From: Massilia sp. HP4
GTDB lineage: Bacteria > Pseudomonadota > Gammaproteobacteria > Burkholderiales > Burkholderiaceae_D
Direction: 5' to 3'
Length of the DNA stretch: 64,000 nucleotides
Assembly: GCF_005222695.1 (NCBI RefSeq)
Contig: NZ_STGG01000057.1
Location: forward strand, 124,001 to 188,000
Every line of letters begins with the position of its first letter. The stretch's first letter is position 1. Under the pieces are notes generated by a model. The model was not told where the DNA came from. It saw only the letters and a program-made list of their open reading frames with translations, and did not search any database. A program made the translations under genes and the position numbers. This document shows positions 8,099 through 16,680 of this stretch, one piece after another.

Positions 8099-9187
8099 TC
8101 AAGCCTTCCAGGCGCCCTTGAACACGCGCTCGGCATTCAGGCGGAACAATTTATCGGCCACCGGCTTCGGCAGCGCCAGGCCCATCACCTTGCCGTCGAG
8201 GTCGGGCGTGGTGATCTCGTCGTCGGTATTGAAGTAGCGCCAGTCGCGGCGCCAGACGCCATCCAGGTCGGCCACGAAGGCGGCCTGGGGTTGCTCTGCC
8301 GACTGGGCCAGGTCGGAGCCATACATCAGCCGGTCCTGGTAAGTAATAAAGAACTGCCTGACCTTCTCGCGGTCGCGCTGCGACTGGTGCTGGACCTGGC
8401 CGATGCGGGCCGCGATGTCCACGTTCGCCGTGGGGTTGCGGTCCAGGAAGCGCGCCAGCTCGTCCACGCTCCACTCCAGCGACGCCATGTGCACGCCAAC
8501 GAAGCTCAGGCGCGGGTGGCTGGCCAGCAGGCGGTCGCGCGCCCCCATCTGGTCTTCATAGCTCGGCATGGTCGGCTGCAGGTACATATGGTATTGCGGG
8601 TGGTTCCTGAAGTATTCGCGGTCGTTCTTCACCGTCATCTTCTCGAGCGGCAGCCAGCAGTTGTGCGGCTCTCCCTGGTGGCCCACCAGCAGCACGTCGC
8701 GCTGTTCAAAAGCGTCGAACAGCGGCTTGATGCGGGCGTCATCGACCATCACCAGCTTGTCCTGGGCGTCGCGCACCGACATGCCGATGTTCTTCCACAC
8801 CTTGACGCCTACCGCGCCATCCTGCAGCGCGCCGTCGAGCCGGTGCAGGGTGGCCGGGACCCAGGCCGGCTGCAGCAGATTGTCGGCGCTGAAGCTGGCG
8901 ATCCAGCCGACGGTGGCCGGATGCTCGTGGTGCAGCTTGCTGGCCACGCGCTGCTGCTGGTCGAGCGCCGGAAAATCCGGATAGTCGACATTGATGGTCA
9001 GCGCGCGGAAGTTGGCCTTGCGCGCCAATTCCAGGAAAGGCCCCTGCTCCAGGCCATGCAGGTGCAGGTGGGCGTCGATCTTGGGCACGCTCTCGTAGTC
9101 GTGCATGGTGTAGCTGTCGCCGGCCAGCGCCCCGAACGGGGCTGCCAGCGCGGCGAGGAGGACGGTGCGAAGCAGTGAGAGGCGCAT
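8099..9187 (-). CDS. exported amidohydrolase (amidohydrolase_2 type)
   Basis: A 362-aa protein with a Sec signal peptide (hydrophobic core to about residue 22, ending GALAG) and an amidohydrolase-2 TIM barrel. Visible metal or active-site candidates are DAHLHLHG (H40, H42), K129/K132, GHQGEPH (H170, H175), H233 and YGSD (D292). The family includes decarboxylases, lactonases and hydrolases; it is not the NagA/AgaA deacetylase family and has no sugar-phosphate signature. It sits 27 bp after the kinase gene and 159 bp before agaR, inside an aga cluster that lacks a recognisable AgaA. A periplasmic role on the incoming sugar, including deacetylation, is possible but speculative. Confidence 0.75.
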   Translation of the reverse strand: MRLSLLRTVLLAALAAPFGALAGDSYTMHDYESVPKIDAHLHLHGLEQGPFLELARKANFRALTINVDYPDFPALDQQQRVASKLHHEHPATVGWIASFSADNLLQPAWVPATLHRLDGALQDGAVGVKVWKNIGMSVRDAQDKLVMVDDARIKPLFDAFEQRDVLLVGHQGEPHNCWLPLEKMTVKNDREYFRNHPQYHMYLQPTMPSYEDQMGARDRLLASHPRLSFVGVHMASLEWSVDELARFLDRNPTANVDIAARIGQVQHQSQRDREKVRQFFITYQDRLMYGSDLAQSAEQPQAAFVADLDGVWRRDWRYFNTDDEITTPDLDGKVMGLALPKPVADKLFRLNAERVFKGAWKA

Positions 9188-9214
9188 ATCATTGTCCAGT
9201 CTGATGAATGTGGG

Positions 9215-10180
9215 TCAGTGCCGGCTGGCGAGCCGGTCCAGCGCCGCCTGGCCCAGTGGCTGGCCGGCGCTGCGCGCGGCGTACAGGGCGGCGCCGAGCA
9301 CCGGCGCCAGGCGTGGCGGCGCCAGGCGGTACGGCCGGCTGCTTGCGGCCAGCGCGCGCTCGAACGGCGCGAGCAGCAGGCTGCCTTCACCGAACAGGCC
9401 GCCCGTATACGACACCGCCAGCGCCTGGCCCGGATCGACCTCGAGCCGGCTGCGCACCGCGTCGACCATATCGGCCAGTTCGCGCGCGGCGTCGGTGAAG
9501 ATGGCGCGCGCCTGTTCATCGCCCTGCCCCGCCGCCTCGGACACCAGCCGTGCCAGCTGGGCGATGCGGCTGCGGTCGCCGCCGAGCTGGCCGTAGACCA
9601 CGCCGCACAGGTCGAGATCGTCCTCCAGCGCCAGGCGTTCGCGCACCAGCCGGTAGAAAGGCCCGCGCGGCGCCCGGCCATCGCTCATGCGCGAAAACAG
9701 CGCCAGGCCGGCGCGCGCGATCCAGTGGGCCGAGCCCTCGTCGCTGAACAGTTCTCCCCAGCCGCCGGCACGCGCCTGGCGGCCGGCGACTTCGCCATAC
9801 GCCATCGAGCCGGTGCCGGCGATCACACTGATGCCGTCCATGCAGGCCAGCGATCCGGCCCAGCTGCACACCATATCGTTGCCGCACAAGGTGCGCTCCG
9901 GGCCCAGGATGGCGCCGGCGATCAGGTCCAGCGCGCGCTGGGCCGCGCGGTCCTCGCCATAGGCCGGCAGGCCGAAGAAGGCATACCTGACCGCGCCGCC
10001 ATCGACGCCGGCCGCGGCCAGCACCGCCTGCACGCCGCGCTGCAGGGTCGCCGCCACGCCGGGCAGGCCAATGTCGACATGGTAGGTGCTGCCTTCTTCA
10101 TGGCGTGCCAATACGCCGCCATTCGCGTCGACCAGCGCGAACGCGGTCTTGGTGCCGCCGCCGTCAACTCCGAGGAACAT
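9215..10180 (-). CDS. agaK: BadF/BadG-type N-acetylhexosamine kinase (AgaK/NagK-like)
   Basis: A 321-aa member of the BadF/BadG/BcrA ATPase family of sugar kinases. The phosphate-1 motif GVDGGGTKTAFALVD opens the protein (residues 4-18), GTGSMAYGE lies near 120 and GGLFGEGSLLLAPF near 260, as in N-acetylglucosamine and N-acetylgalactosamine kinases. It should phosphorylate the imported amino sugar at C6 in the cytoplasm. The ATG at 10180 lies 17 nt inside the end of agaS, with GAGGTG as ribosome site, so the genes are translationally linked. Context next to agaS and agaZ favours GalNAc over GlcNAc, but the sequence alone does not decide. Confidence 0.75.
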   Translation of the reverse strand: MFLGVDGGGTKTAFALVDANGGVLARHEEGSTYHVDIGLPGVAATLQRGVQAVLAAAGVDGGAVRYAFFGLPAYGEDRAAQRALDLIAGAILGPERTLCGNDMVCSWAGSLACMDGISVIAGTGSMAYGEVAGRQARAGGWGELFSDEGSAHWIARAGLALFSRMSDGRAPRGPFYRLVRERLALEDDLDLCGVVYGQLGGDRSRIAQLARLVSEAAGQGDEQARAIFTDAARELADMVDAVRSRLEVDPGQALAVSYTGGLFGEGSLLLAPFERALAASSRPYRLAPPRLAPVLGAALYAARSAGQPLGQAALDRLASRH

Positions 10181-11381
10181 CGGACACCTCGCGATCGAAC
10201 GGGTAGATCGTCACGCCGCGCACCACGCGGTTGACGGTGCCGGACATGCTCGGCGTATCCGGACGCACGCCGAGCGACAGCGAGCGCAGGTAGGCAAAGC
10301 TTTGGCAGAACACGATATAGGGCAGCGCCAGTTCCAGGTCTTGCGCATCGTCGGCGCCGGAGAACACGAACGCATCTTCTCCAAACGCGTCGCCCAGCGC
10401 GTCATCCTGGCGCGCACCCAATGCCAGCACGCGGCCGGCGCGGCGGTCGCCGCGCAGCTCACGCAGCAGGTCGAGATCGTAGCGGCGCGCCTGCGGGTCG
10501 TTCGACAACAGCACCACCACCAGGGTCTGGTCGTCGACGATGGTCTTGGGACCGTGGCGGAAGCCCAGCGGCGAATCGTGGATCGCCACCACCTGGCCGT
10601 CGGTCAGTTCGAGCAGCTTGAGCGCGGCTTCGCGCGCCAGGCCGCGCAGCTCGTTGCTGCCGAGGTAGACCACGCGCCGGAACGCGCCATCGACCAGCTG
10701 GGTCAGCAGCGGCAGCGCGCGCGCACCGACCTGGCCGGCCGCCGGGGCCAGGCGCGCCGCGACGCCCGGCGTGAGCACCCTGAATGCCAGCGCGGCGGCC
10801 AGCAGCATCGAGGTGAAACTGGTCGTCATCGCGAAGCCGCGGTCGTGGGTGGCGTCGGGCAGCAGGATCGCCAGTGCATTGGCGCGGTCCTGGGTCATGC
10901 GGTACAGCTGGCCCTCTTCATTGCAGGTGATCACGAGGTGATGGACCTCGTCGACCAGCTGGTCGGCCAGCGCCACCGCCGCCACGCTTTCCGGGCTGCT
11001 GCCGGAACGGGCGAACGACACCACCAGGGTCGGCACGGCGCGCTGGAAGTAGCGGTCCGGGCCCGACACCAGGTCGGTGGTCGGCACCGCTTCGACGCGC
11101 CGCCCCTGGCGCAGCAGGCCTGGCGCCAGGCATTCCCCGATAAAGGCCGAGGTGCCGGCGCCGGCCATCACGATGCGCAGTTCCGGGCGCGCCAGCAGCG
11201 GCGCCAGGAAGGCGTCGACCTGCCCGCGCTGGCCGGCCACCAGCGCGTCGATCTGCGGCCACACCTGCGGCTGCTGCGCGATCTCGCGCGCGGTCACGCC
11301 GCCGCCCAGCGCATCCAGGCGGCTCACATCCTGTCCAAAAATCTCGCTGCCGCCGTTCACGGCATCCTGTACTGCTTGCAT
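10164..11381 (-). CDS. agaS: SIS-domain aldose-ketose isomerase/deaminase, AgaS
   Basis: A 405-aa protein with tandem SIS domains: AGAGTSAFIGECL near residue 77, SFARSGSSPESVA near 125, and the second domain with YLGSNELRGLAREAALKLLE and DSPLGFRHGPK. These are hallmarks of AgaS, the galactosamine-6-phosphate deaminase/isomerase that yields tagatose-6-phosphate. I place the start at ATG 11381, 2 nt after the agaZ stop and 8 nt after GGGAG; a GTG at 11387 is also in frame but too close to that site. The gene overlaps the kinase start by 17 nt. The call is strong because of the flanking agaZ and kinase genes. Confidence 0.85.
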   Translation of the reverse strand: MQAVQDAVNGGSEIFGQDVSRLDALGGGVTAREIAQQPQVWPQIDALVAGQRGQVDAFLAPLLARPELRIVMAGAGTSAFIGECLAPGLLRQGRRVEAVPTTDLVSGPDRYFQRAVPTLVVSFARSGSSPESVAAVALADQLVDEVHHLVITCNEEGQLYRMTQDRANALAILLPDATHDRGFAMTTSFTSMLLAAALAFRVLTPGVAARLAPAAGQVGARALPLLTQLVDGAFRRVVYLGSNELRGLAREAALKLLELTDGQVVAIHDSPLGFRHGPKTIVDDQTLVVVLLSNDPQARRYDLDLLRELRGDRRAGRVLALGARQDDALGDAFGEDAFVFSGADDAQDLELALPYIVFCQSFAYLRSLSLGVRPDTPSMSGTVNRVVRGVTIYPFDREVSDVPRS

Positions 11382-11383
11382 GT

Positions 11384-12673
11384 TCACTGCTCCCTAGGTT
11401 CGGCGCCCGGCTGGCAGGCGCGCATGTACTGGCGCAGCACGCGGGCTACCCCTTCTTTCAACAAGTCGAGCGGCGCGTTGCGCAGCCGGCCCTCGCGCAC
11501 CGCTTCATAATGGAATGGCAGGTACTGGCTCAGCAGGGTAAGCGGCGCCGGCTGGCGTTCCAGGTTCGCGACCAGCGCCGCCTGGGCGGCCTGGATGCGC
11601 GGATGCGGCCAGTAGTAACGGATCCGGTCCGAGAGGCTGAACTGCTGGTCGAACAGCAGCCGGCCGGCGTCGTGGTAATACTTGCGCCAGTAATCGGGCT
11701 CGCTGCGCATCACGTCCAGCACCACGTCCTTGAAACCGCTATTGCTGGCAGCGCCCATCTCGGCCTCGATGTCGGCCAGCGCCCACAGCGTCTCGCGCAG
11801 GGCGAAGGTCAGGCCGGGGCCGACCTTCAGGATGGCGAAGTGGTCGCGCACCAGCGCCTGCAGCAAACCCGGGGTCTGGTAGTCGGTCGAATGGGCCTCG
11901 AACACCATGCTCGGCTCGCCCTCGATGAAGCGGCTCAGCGCGACTGCCTTTTCGGGACGGTAGTCGATCACCTTGTGGTGGTCGAATTCGACGCCCGGCT
12001 GCACCACCAGGCCGATCACGCGCGGCCATATGGCGTCCAGGCCGGCCGCAGCGAAGGCGGCGCGGTGGGCGGCGATGGTCAGCGCAGCCGCTTGCGGCGT
12101 GGTGACGGCCAGTTCCGCCAGGTCTTCATGGGCGCCGCCCGGCACCGGCACTTCGGTGCCGACGATATAGACCGGCGCCTCGCCGCCGGCGCGCTGCCAG
12201 GCCCGCTCGGCCACCACGGCCAGGCGCGCGGCGCGCTCGGCCACCACTTCGTCGGGCAGCGGCACCGGATCGCCCGCGCACGACATCGAGCAGTCGAGGT
12301 GGATCTTCCTGAAACCCGCGCCGACATACCCGTCGATCAATACTTCGGACTTGGCCATCGCGCTGGCGGCCGATTCGCCCTGCCAGCAATTCGGTCCCAG
12401 GTGGTCGCCGCCCAGCAGGATCCGCCCGTGCGGAAAGCCGACTTTGGCGGCGATGCCGAACACGAAATCGCGGAAGGCGCTTGGGGTCATGCCGGTATAG
12501 CCGCCATCCTGGTTGACCTGGTTCGAGGTCGCCTCGACCAGCACCGGGCCATCGCCCTCCAGGCCGGTCTCGAAGGCGGCCTCGATCACCAGCGGATGTG
12601 CCGAACACACCGAGTGGATGCCCAGCGGCTGGCCCGCATGATGGCGTTGGACGAGGTCGAGAAGCACTTGCAT
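11384..12673 (-). CDS. agaZ: tagatose-bisphosphate aldolase non-catalytic subunit, AgaZ/KbaZ/GatZ
   Basis: A 429-aa member of the GatZ/KbaZ family, with the characteristic GIHSVCSAHPLVIEAA, ATSNQVNQDGGYTGM, GGDHLGPN and LDCSMSC segments and a YWPHPRI block near the C-terminus. In enteric bacteria this subunit stabilises the class II aldolase GatY/KbaY; older annotations called it a tagatose-6-phosphate kinase, and that role has been proposed for AgaZ in kinase-less aga clusters. No catalytic aldolase subunit and no dedicated Tag6P kinase gene is in this window. It begins 24 bp after the DMT transporter gene and runs into agaS. Confidence 0.85.
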   Translation of the reverse strand: MQVLLDLVQRHHAGQPLGIHSVCSAHPLVIEAAFETGLEGDGPVLVEATSNQVNQDGGYTGMTPSAFRDFVFGIAAKVGFPHGRILLGGDHLGPNCWQGESAASAMAKSEVLIDGYVGAGFRKIHLDCSMSCAGDPVPLPDEVVAERAARLAVVAERAWQRAGGEAPVYIVGTEVPVPGGAHEDLAELAVTTPQAAALTIAAHRAAFAAAGLDAIWPRVIGLVVQPGVEFDHHKVIDYRPEKAVALSRFIEGEPSMVFEAHSTDYQTPGLLQALVRDHFAILKVGPGLTFALRETLWALADIEAEMGAASNSGFKDVVLDVMRSEPDYWRKYYHDAGRLLFDQQFSLSDRIRYYWPHPRIQAAQAALVANLERQPAPLTLLSQYLPFHYEAVREGRLRNAPLDLLKEGVARVLRQYMRACQPGAEPREQ

Positions 12674-12697
12674 TGTCGTTGACTCCAGTAAGAATGC

Positions 12698-13609
12698 TCA
12701 GGCGGCGTCCGGCTCGTCCGGCTGCAGCGCCAGGAACAGCGCGGCCGCCAGCGAGAGGCCGATGCCGGCCAGCTTGAAACCGTTCGGCAGGCTGGCCGCC
12801 ATCGCCACCGAGATGACCGTGGTCAGCAGCGGCGCGCCGGCATTGACCAGGGGCGAGACCACCAGCGCCTTGCCGTGCCTGAAGGCGTACACCAGGGTCA
12901 GCGCGCCGACCGCATTGAGCACCTGCGTCACCGCCGCCAGCCACGGACCGTCAAGGCCGTAGTTGATCGGCTGCGAAAAATCGGTCATGTAGAGCGCGAC
13001 CGGGATGAAGGCGAGCGCGCTGGCGGCCATGTACAAGAAGATGCTTTCGGCATCCATGATGGCGTTGGCGCGCTTGATGAAATAGGCTTGCAGGCCCCAG
13101 GCCACCAGCACGCCCAGCGCCAGCAGGAACCACCAGCCATAAGCCACGCCGCCCTGGTCCGGGGAATAATCGAACAGCGGCAGCGCGCACAGCGCCAGCA
13201 CGATGCCGGCCACGCCCATGGCGCCGGTGCGCTCGCGCAGGAAGGCATACGACAGCGCGATCGTGATCACCGGCGACAGCGAGATCAGCGGAAAGATCAG
13301 GTAAGTGGGGCCTTCCTTCACCGCATGGAACAGGATCATCTGTCCGCCCGCCCCCAGCAAGCCGATGGCCAGGCCGTAGCCGACCGCCGGGCCGTCGCGC
13401 CGCACGCGCCAGCCAATGCGCGCCAGCGCATACAGCGCCGGCGGGATCATGGTCAGCGCCCATACCGCGTACACCAGGGTCTCGGGAAAGCCGTTCTGCA
13501 CCGGGCGCCCGGCGAAGGCGCCCCACACGCCCCACAGCAGGGTGGTGGCCAGGGCGAAGCCCAGCCAGTGGCTCTTGCCAGGTGCACCGGTGGTCGTCAT
13601 GGCGCGCAT
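12698..13609 (-). CDS. DMT-superfamily (EamA) transporter
   Basis: A 303-aa inner-membrane protein with about ten hydrophobic helices and two EamA repeats, the second beginning near GWWFLLALGVLVAWGL. Its start codon shares one base with the stop of the TonB receptor gene (TGATG), so the two are translationally coupled and presumably act in sequence: outer-membrane uptake, then inner-membrane transport. No PTS, MFS or ABC sugar permease is in the cluster, making this the only candidate for import of the amino sugar. DMT carriers for sugars are known (glucose/ribose uptake families), but the substrate here is inferred from position. Confidence 0.8.
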   Translation of the reverse strand: MRAMTTTGAPGKSHWLGFALATTLLWGVWGAFAGRPVQNGFPETLVYAVWALTMIPPALYALARIGWRVRRDGPAVGYGLAIGLLGAGGQMILFHAVKEGPTYLIFPLISLSPVITIALSYAFLRERTGAMGVAGIVLALCALPLFDYSPDQGGVAYGWWFLLALGVLVAWGLQAYFIKRANAIMDAESIFLYMAASALAFIPVALYMTDFSQPINYGLDGPWLAAVTQVLNAVGALTLVYAFRHGKALVVSPLVNAGAPLLTTVISVAMAASLPNGFKLAGIGLSLAAALFLALQPDEPDAA

Positions 13610-16434
13610 CAGAACTTCACGCTCATGCCGGCGGCGTAGGTGCGGCCCCAGGTTTCGAAGCCATAGATCGCATCGCTGCGGCCCAGGTTGGAACGCATCA
13701 CCTCATCACTCAGGTTCTTGCCTTCGACGAACAGGGTCACGTTCTCGTTCAGGTCATACGAGGCCGAGGCGGTGACCCAGGTGATGGCGTCGACCTTGTT
13801 CGGAAAGCCCGCGATCACATTGGTGCTCTGCGTGTACTTGCCGGTGTAGTCGAAGGTCAGCGCGGCGTTGATCTTGCCCTTCTCGTACAGGAAGCCGAGC
13901 GAGGACGCGGTCGGGGCCACGCCTTCGAGCTGGCCGACGTATTCTCCGCCGGAATAAGCGCGGGTCCAGGTCTTGGCGAACTTGGCGGCAATGCCGAAGC
14001 CGTTGTCCCACAGGTGCTGCACGCCCAGCTCCATGCCGCGCACGCGCGCCTTGTCGCCGTTGACCGGACGGGTGACGGTGTACAGGTAGCCCGGCACCCC
14101 GATATCGACTTTCTCGTCGGTCTGGAAAGTGACGAAGTTCTTGATCTGCTTGGCGAACAGGGCGACATTGACCGCCGACTTGGGCTGGTAGTACCACTCG
14201 AGCGACAGGTCTTGCTGGGTCGCCTCGGTCGGTTTCAGGTTCGGGTCGCCGTCGATCGTGAGGATATAGCTGCGGTCGAGCGTATTGTCGGTGCGGGTCG
14301 GCGCCAGGCGGTCGAGCGAGGGACGCGCCATGACCTTGGCGGCGGCGGCGCGCAGTACCAGGTCGGGCTGCATCCAGTAGCTGAAGTTAGCCGACGGCAG
14401 CACCTTGGTGTACGAGCCGTCCTGCGACACCGGGGTCGCTTCGCTGTACTCGATATCGGGGCTGCTGGTCGGGATTTCCGGAGTCGGATCGTTGATCGAG
14501 ATGATGTCGTCGATCGCGCTGCGCGAACGGGTCTTGGTGTGCACCACCCGCACGCCGACGTTGCCGTTCCATCGCTCGCCCGACAGTTCGAACTGGCCGA
14601 ACAGCGTGGCGGTCTTTTCGCGCACGTCGTAGGACTGGGTCGGCACGAACTCCGGCTGTGACTTGCTCACGTCATAGACCTCGCCGGTCGGATTCCCGTC
14701 CGAATCGAGCTTGGGCTTGCCGTCGAGCGCCTTGAGCGCCTCGAAGTAGGCCGGCACGTCGAAGGCGACGAAACTGCCCGGGAAGTTGCCGCCGGCGCCG
14801 CGCATATAGTTCGGCAGGTTCATCGGCCGCACCACGTTGGCGCCCAGGTTGGCGAAGGTGGTCGAGTACATATCGCAGTACTGGCAGGCGCCGCCGTTCT
14901 TCTCGTTGCCGATCGCGGTGCGCTTCTTGGAGCGCGAGGTGCCGGACGCGCCGAACTCGAAGGCGTCGATATTCCACTTGCCGTCCAGGCTCAGGCGCCC
15001 TTCGAGCGAGCCGCCATCGACCGTGTCCTTGATGTCGACGCCGGTCAGCCCGGCGAAGTGGACGCCGTAATCGCTGTTGCCCAGGCGTCCGGCCGCCAGT
15101 TCGGTGGCCAGGTCGCGCCCGTCCTCGAGCGTCACGCGGATGTCCGGGAAGGCGTTGTCGTTGGCCTTGTAGTAGCCGGTGTTGGCGCCGCCGATGCCGG
15201 CCACCACGAAGGTATCCTTGCCGCCGGAATCGCGTTTCGAGGTCGAGCGGTACAGGTCGCCGACCAGGCGCAGGTCGCGGTTGACCTTCCACTCGCCCTT
15301 CCAGCCGACCTGCATGGTGTCGACCTTGCGGTCGGTGGTCACGTTCGACATCTCGGGCACCAGGTCCTTGATCGTCATGCCGGTGATCAGGCCGTCCCTG
15401 GCGACGACGTCCGACCAGCGGTCGGCCGCGTGCTCGACATAGTACGACTGCTGGTAGCCGACTTGCGGCGAATCCAGGCGCGTCGCCAGCGCGTCGAAGG
15501 TCATGCGAAAGTCAGGCGTGACCTTCCATTCGAAGGCGCCGGTGAGCGCGGCGCGTTTCTTCTTCTCGAAGATCGAGCCGAACGAGATACAGCAGGAGCC
15601 GAGCAGGTTCTGTTCGTCCGGACCCAGGCTGCCGTTGCCGTCGACGTCGAAGCTGCCCGGCGAATCGGCATTGAAGGTCTGGTAGCCCAGCGAGTCGGTG
15701 CGCACCTCGCGGTCGGACAGCACGGCGCCGAGGATGAACCCCATCTTGTTGTCGTTAAAGGTGTTGCTGACCACGCCCGACAGCTTGACGCCATTCTTGC
15801 GCGACAGGTCGTTGCGGTCGCCCTCGATGCGCGCCGAGGCGTGGTAGCCGGGATTGTCGAAGGGCCTGGCCGAACGCAGGTTGACCGAACCGCCGATGCT
15901 GCCTTCCATCTGCGCGGCGCTGGCCGATTTCATCACGTCGGCGCCGCCGATCATCTCGGATGGCAGCACGTCGAAGGCGAAATCGCGGCCGTCGCCGTCG
16001 GTGGCCAGGATGCGGCGGTTGAGGGTCACGATGTTGTAGCCCGAACCGAGGCCGCGCACATTGATGTACTGGCCCTCGCCGCCGCGGGTGCGCGAGACCG
16101 AGATACCGGCGATGTGGGTCAGCGAATCGGCCACGTTATCGTCGGGGAAGCGACCGAGCTCGGTGGCCGAGATCGAATCCTGGATCACGTCGGCGTTGCG
16201 CTTGAGGTCGAGCGCGCGCGCCAGGGCGGCGCGGGCGCCGGTGACCACCACGACCGTGGGCTCGGACGGGTTGGCCGTCGTCGCCACGGTCGCGGCGTTG
16301 CTGGTGTTGCTGGTGTCGCCGGTCTCTGCGGCGTTGCCGGCCTGGACCTGGGCCAATGCCATGCCGCAGAGTGCGGTATTCACGGCAGTGGCGATCAAAG
16401 TCCGGCGGAGTCCCTTTTCGAATCTACTGCGCAT
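13609..16434 (-). CDS. TonB-dependent receptor, carbohydrate-type
   Basis: A 941-aa outer-membrane TonB-dependent receptor of the TonB-Xanth-Caul group. It has a signal peptide to about residue 30 (GMALAQVQA), a plug domain (about 60-190, VVVVTGARAALARALDLKR through GSIGGSVNLRSARPF), and a 22-strand barrel ending in the aromatic GMSVKF. One extracellular loop holds a textbook EF-hand loop, DVDGNGSLGPDE, at residues 263-274 followed by a CC pair. The ATG at 16434 is 8 nt after AAGGAG. It is first gene of the aga block and probably takes up the GalNAc-containing ligand. The EF-hand suggests calcium in ligand binding or loop folding. Confidence 0.9.
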   Translation of the reverse strand: MRSRFEKGLRRTLIATAVNTALCGMALAQVQAGNAAETGDTSNTSNAATVATTANPSEPTVVVVTGARAALARALDLKRNADVIQDSISATELGRFPDDNVADSLTHIAGISVSRTRGGEGQYINVRGLGSGYNIVTLNRRILATDGDGRDFAFDVLPSEMIGGADVMKSASAAQMEGSIGGSVNLRSARPFDNPGYHASARIEGDRNDLSRKNGVKLSGVVSNTFNDNKMGFILGAVLSDREVRTDSLGYQTFNADSPGSFDVDGNGSLGPDEQNLLGSCCISFGSIFEKKKRAALTGAFEWKVTPDFRMTFDALATRLDSPQVGYQQSYYVEHAADRWSDVVARDGLITGMTIKDLVPEMSNVTTDRKVDTMQVGWKGEWKVNRDLRLVGDLYRSTSKRDSGGKDTFVVAGIGGANTGYYKANDNAFPDIRVTLEDGRDLATELAAGRLGNSDYGVHFAGLTGVDIKDTVDGGSLEGRLSLDGKWNIDAFEFGASGTSRSKKRTAIGNEKNGGACQYCDMYSTTFANLGANVVRPMNLPNYMRGAGGNFPGSFVAFDVPAYFEALKALDGKPKLDSDGNPTGEVYDVSKSQPEFVPTQSYDVREKTATLFGQFELSGERWNGNVGVRVVHTKTRSRSAIDDIISINDPTPEIPTSSPDIEYSEATPVSQDGSYTKVLPSANFSYWMQPDLVLRAAAAKVMARPSLDRLAPTRTDNTLDRSYILTIDGDPNLKPTEATQQDLSLEWYYQPKSAVNVALFAKQIKNFVTFQTDEKVDIGVPGYLYTVTRPVNGDKARVRGMELGVQHLWDNGFGIAAKFAKTWTRAYSGGEYVGQLEGVAPTASSLGFLYEKGKINAALTFDYTGKYTQSTNVIAGFPNKVDAITWVTASASYDLNENVTLFVEGKNLSDEVMRSNLGRSDAIYGFETWGRTYAAGMSVKF

Positions 16435-16470
16435 GGCATGTTCTCCTTCAGGTGTCGTCGTTGTAACCAA

Positions 16471-16534
16471 ATAGTAATAGAAGATTTTCGAAATATCAAA
16501 TAACTTTCGAAAACTTTCGATTTGATTCGAAACT
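16471..16534 (-). promoter_or_regulatory. aga operon promoter with phased TTCGA operator repeats
   Basis: On the minus strand TTGATA (16499-16494), a 17-bp spacer and TACTAT (16476-16471) make a good sigma-70 promoter about 30 nt ahead of the receptor start codon. TTCGA occurs at 16487 within the spacer and again at 16506, 16516 and 16526, the last three exactly 10 bp apart; two carry the longer ACTTTCGA. Phased repeats of this kind suit a DeoR-family repressor such as AgaR binding over and upstream of the promoter. The operator assignment is inferred. Confidence 0.6.
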
Positions 16535-16680
16535 GTGTGTTGTTTGCCGCAAAGCGGCGCCGGGAGAACGCCTTCGCCAAACGGGGATAAAAACCCCTAC
16601 AATGAGGTTGATGTAAGGAATCACTCTGCGGCAGGCCTTCGCCTGGATGGCGCCGCACACTCGTCTCGGACCGGATCGAC

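Noticed and set aside
11510..12682. Long plus-strand frames opposite agaZ, murD, ftsI and other minus-strand genes
   Set aside because: Antisense shadows typical of high-GC genes; codon-position bias and conserved motifs support only the minus-strand genes.
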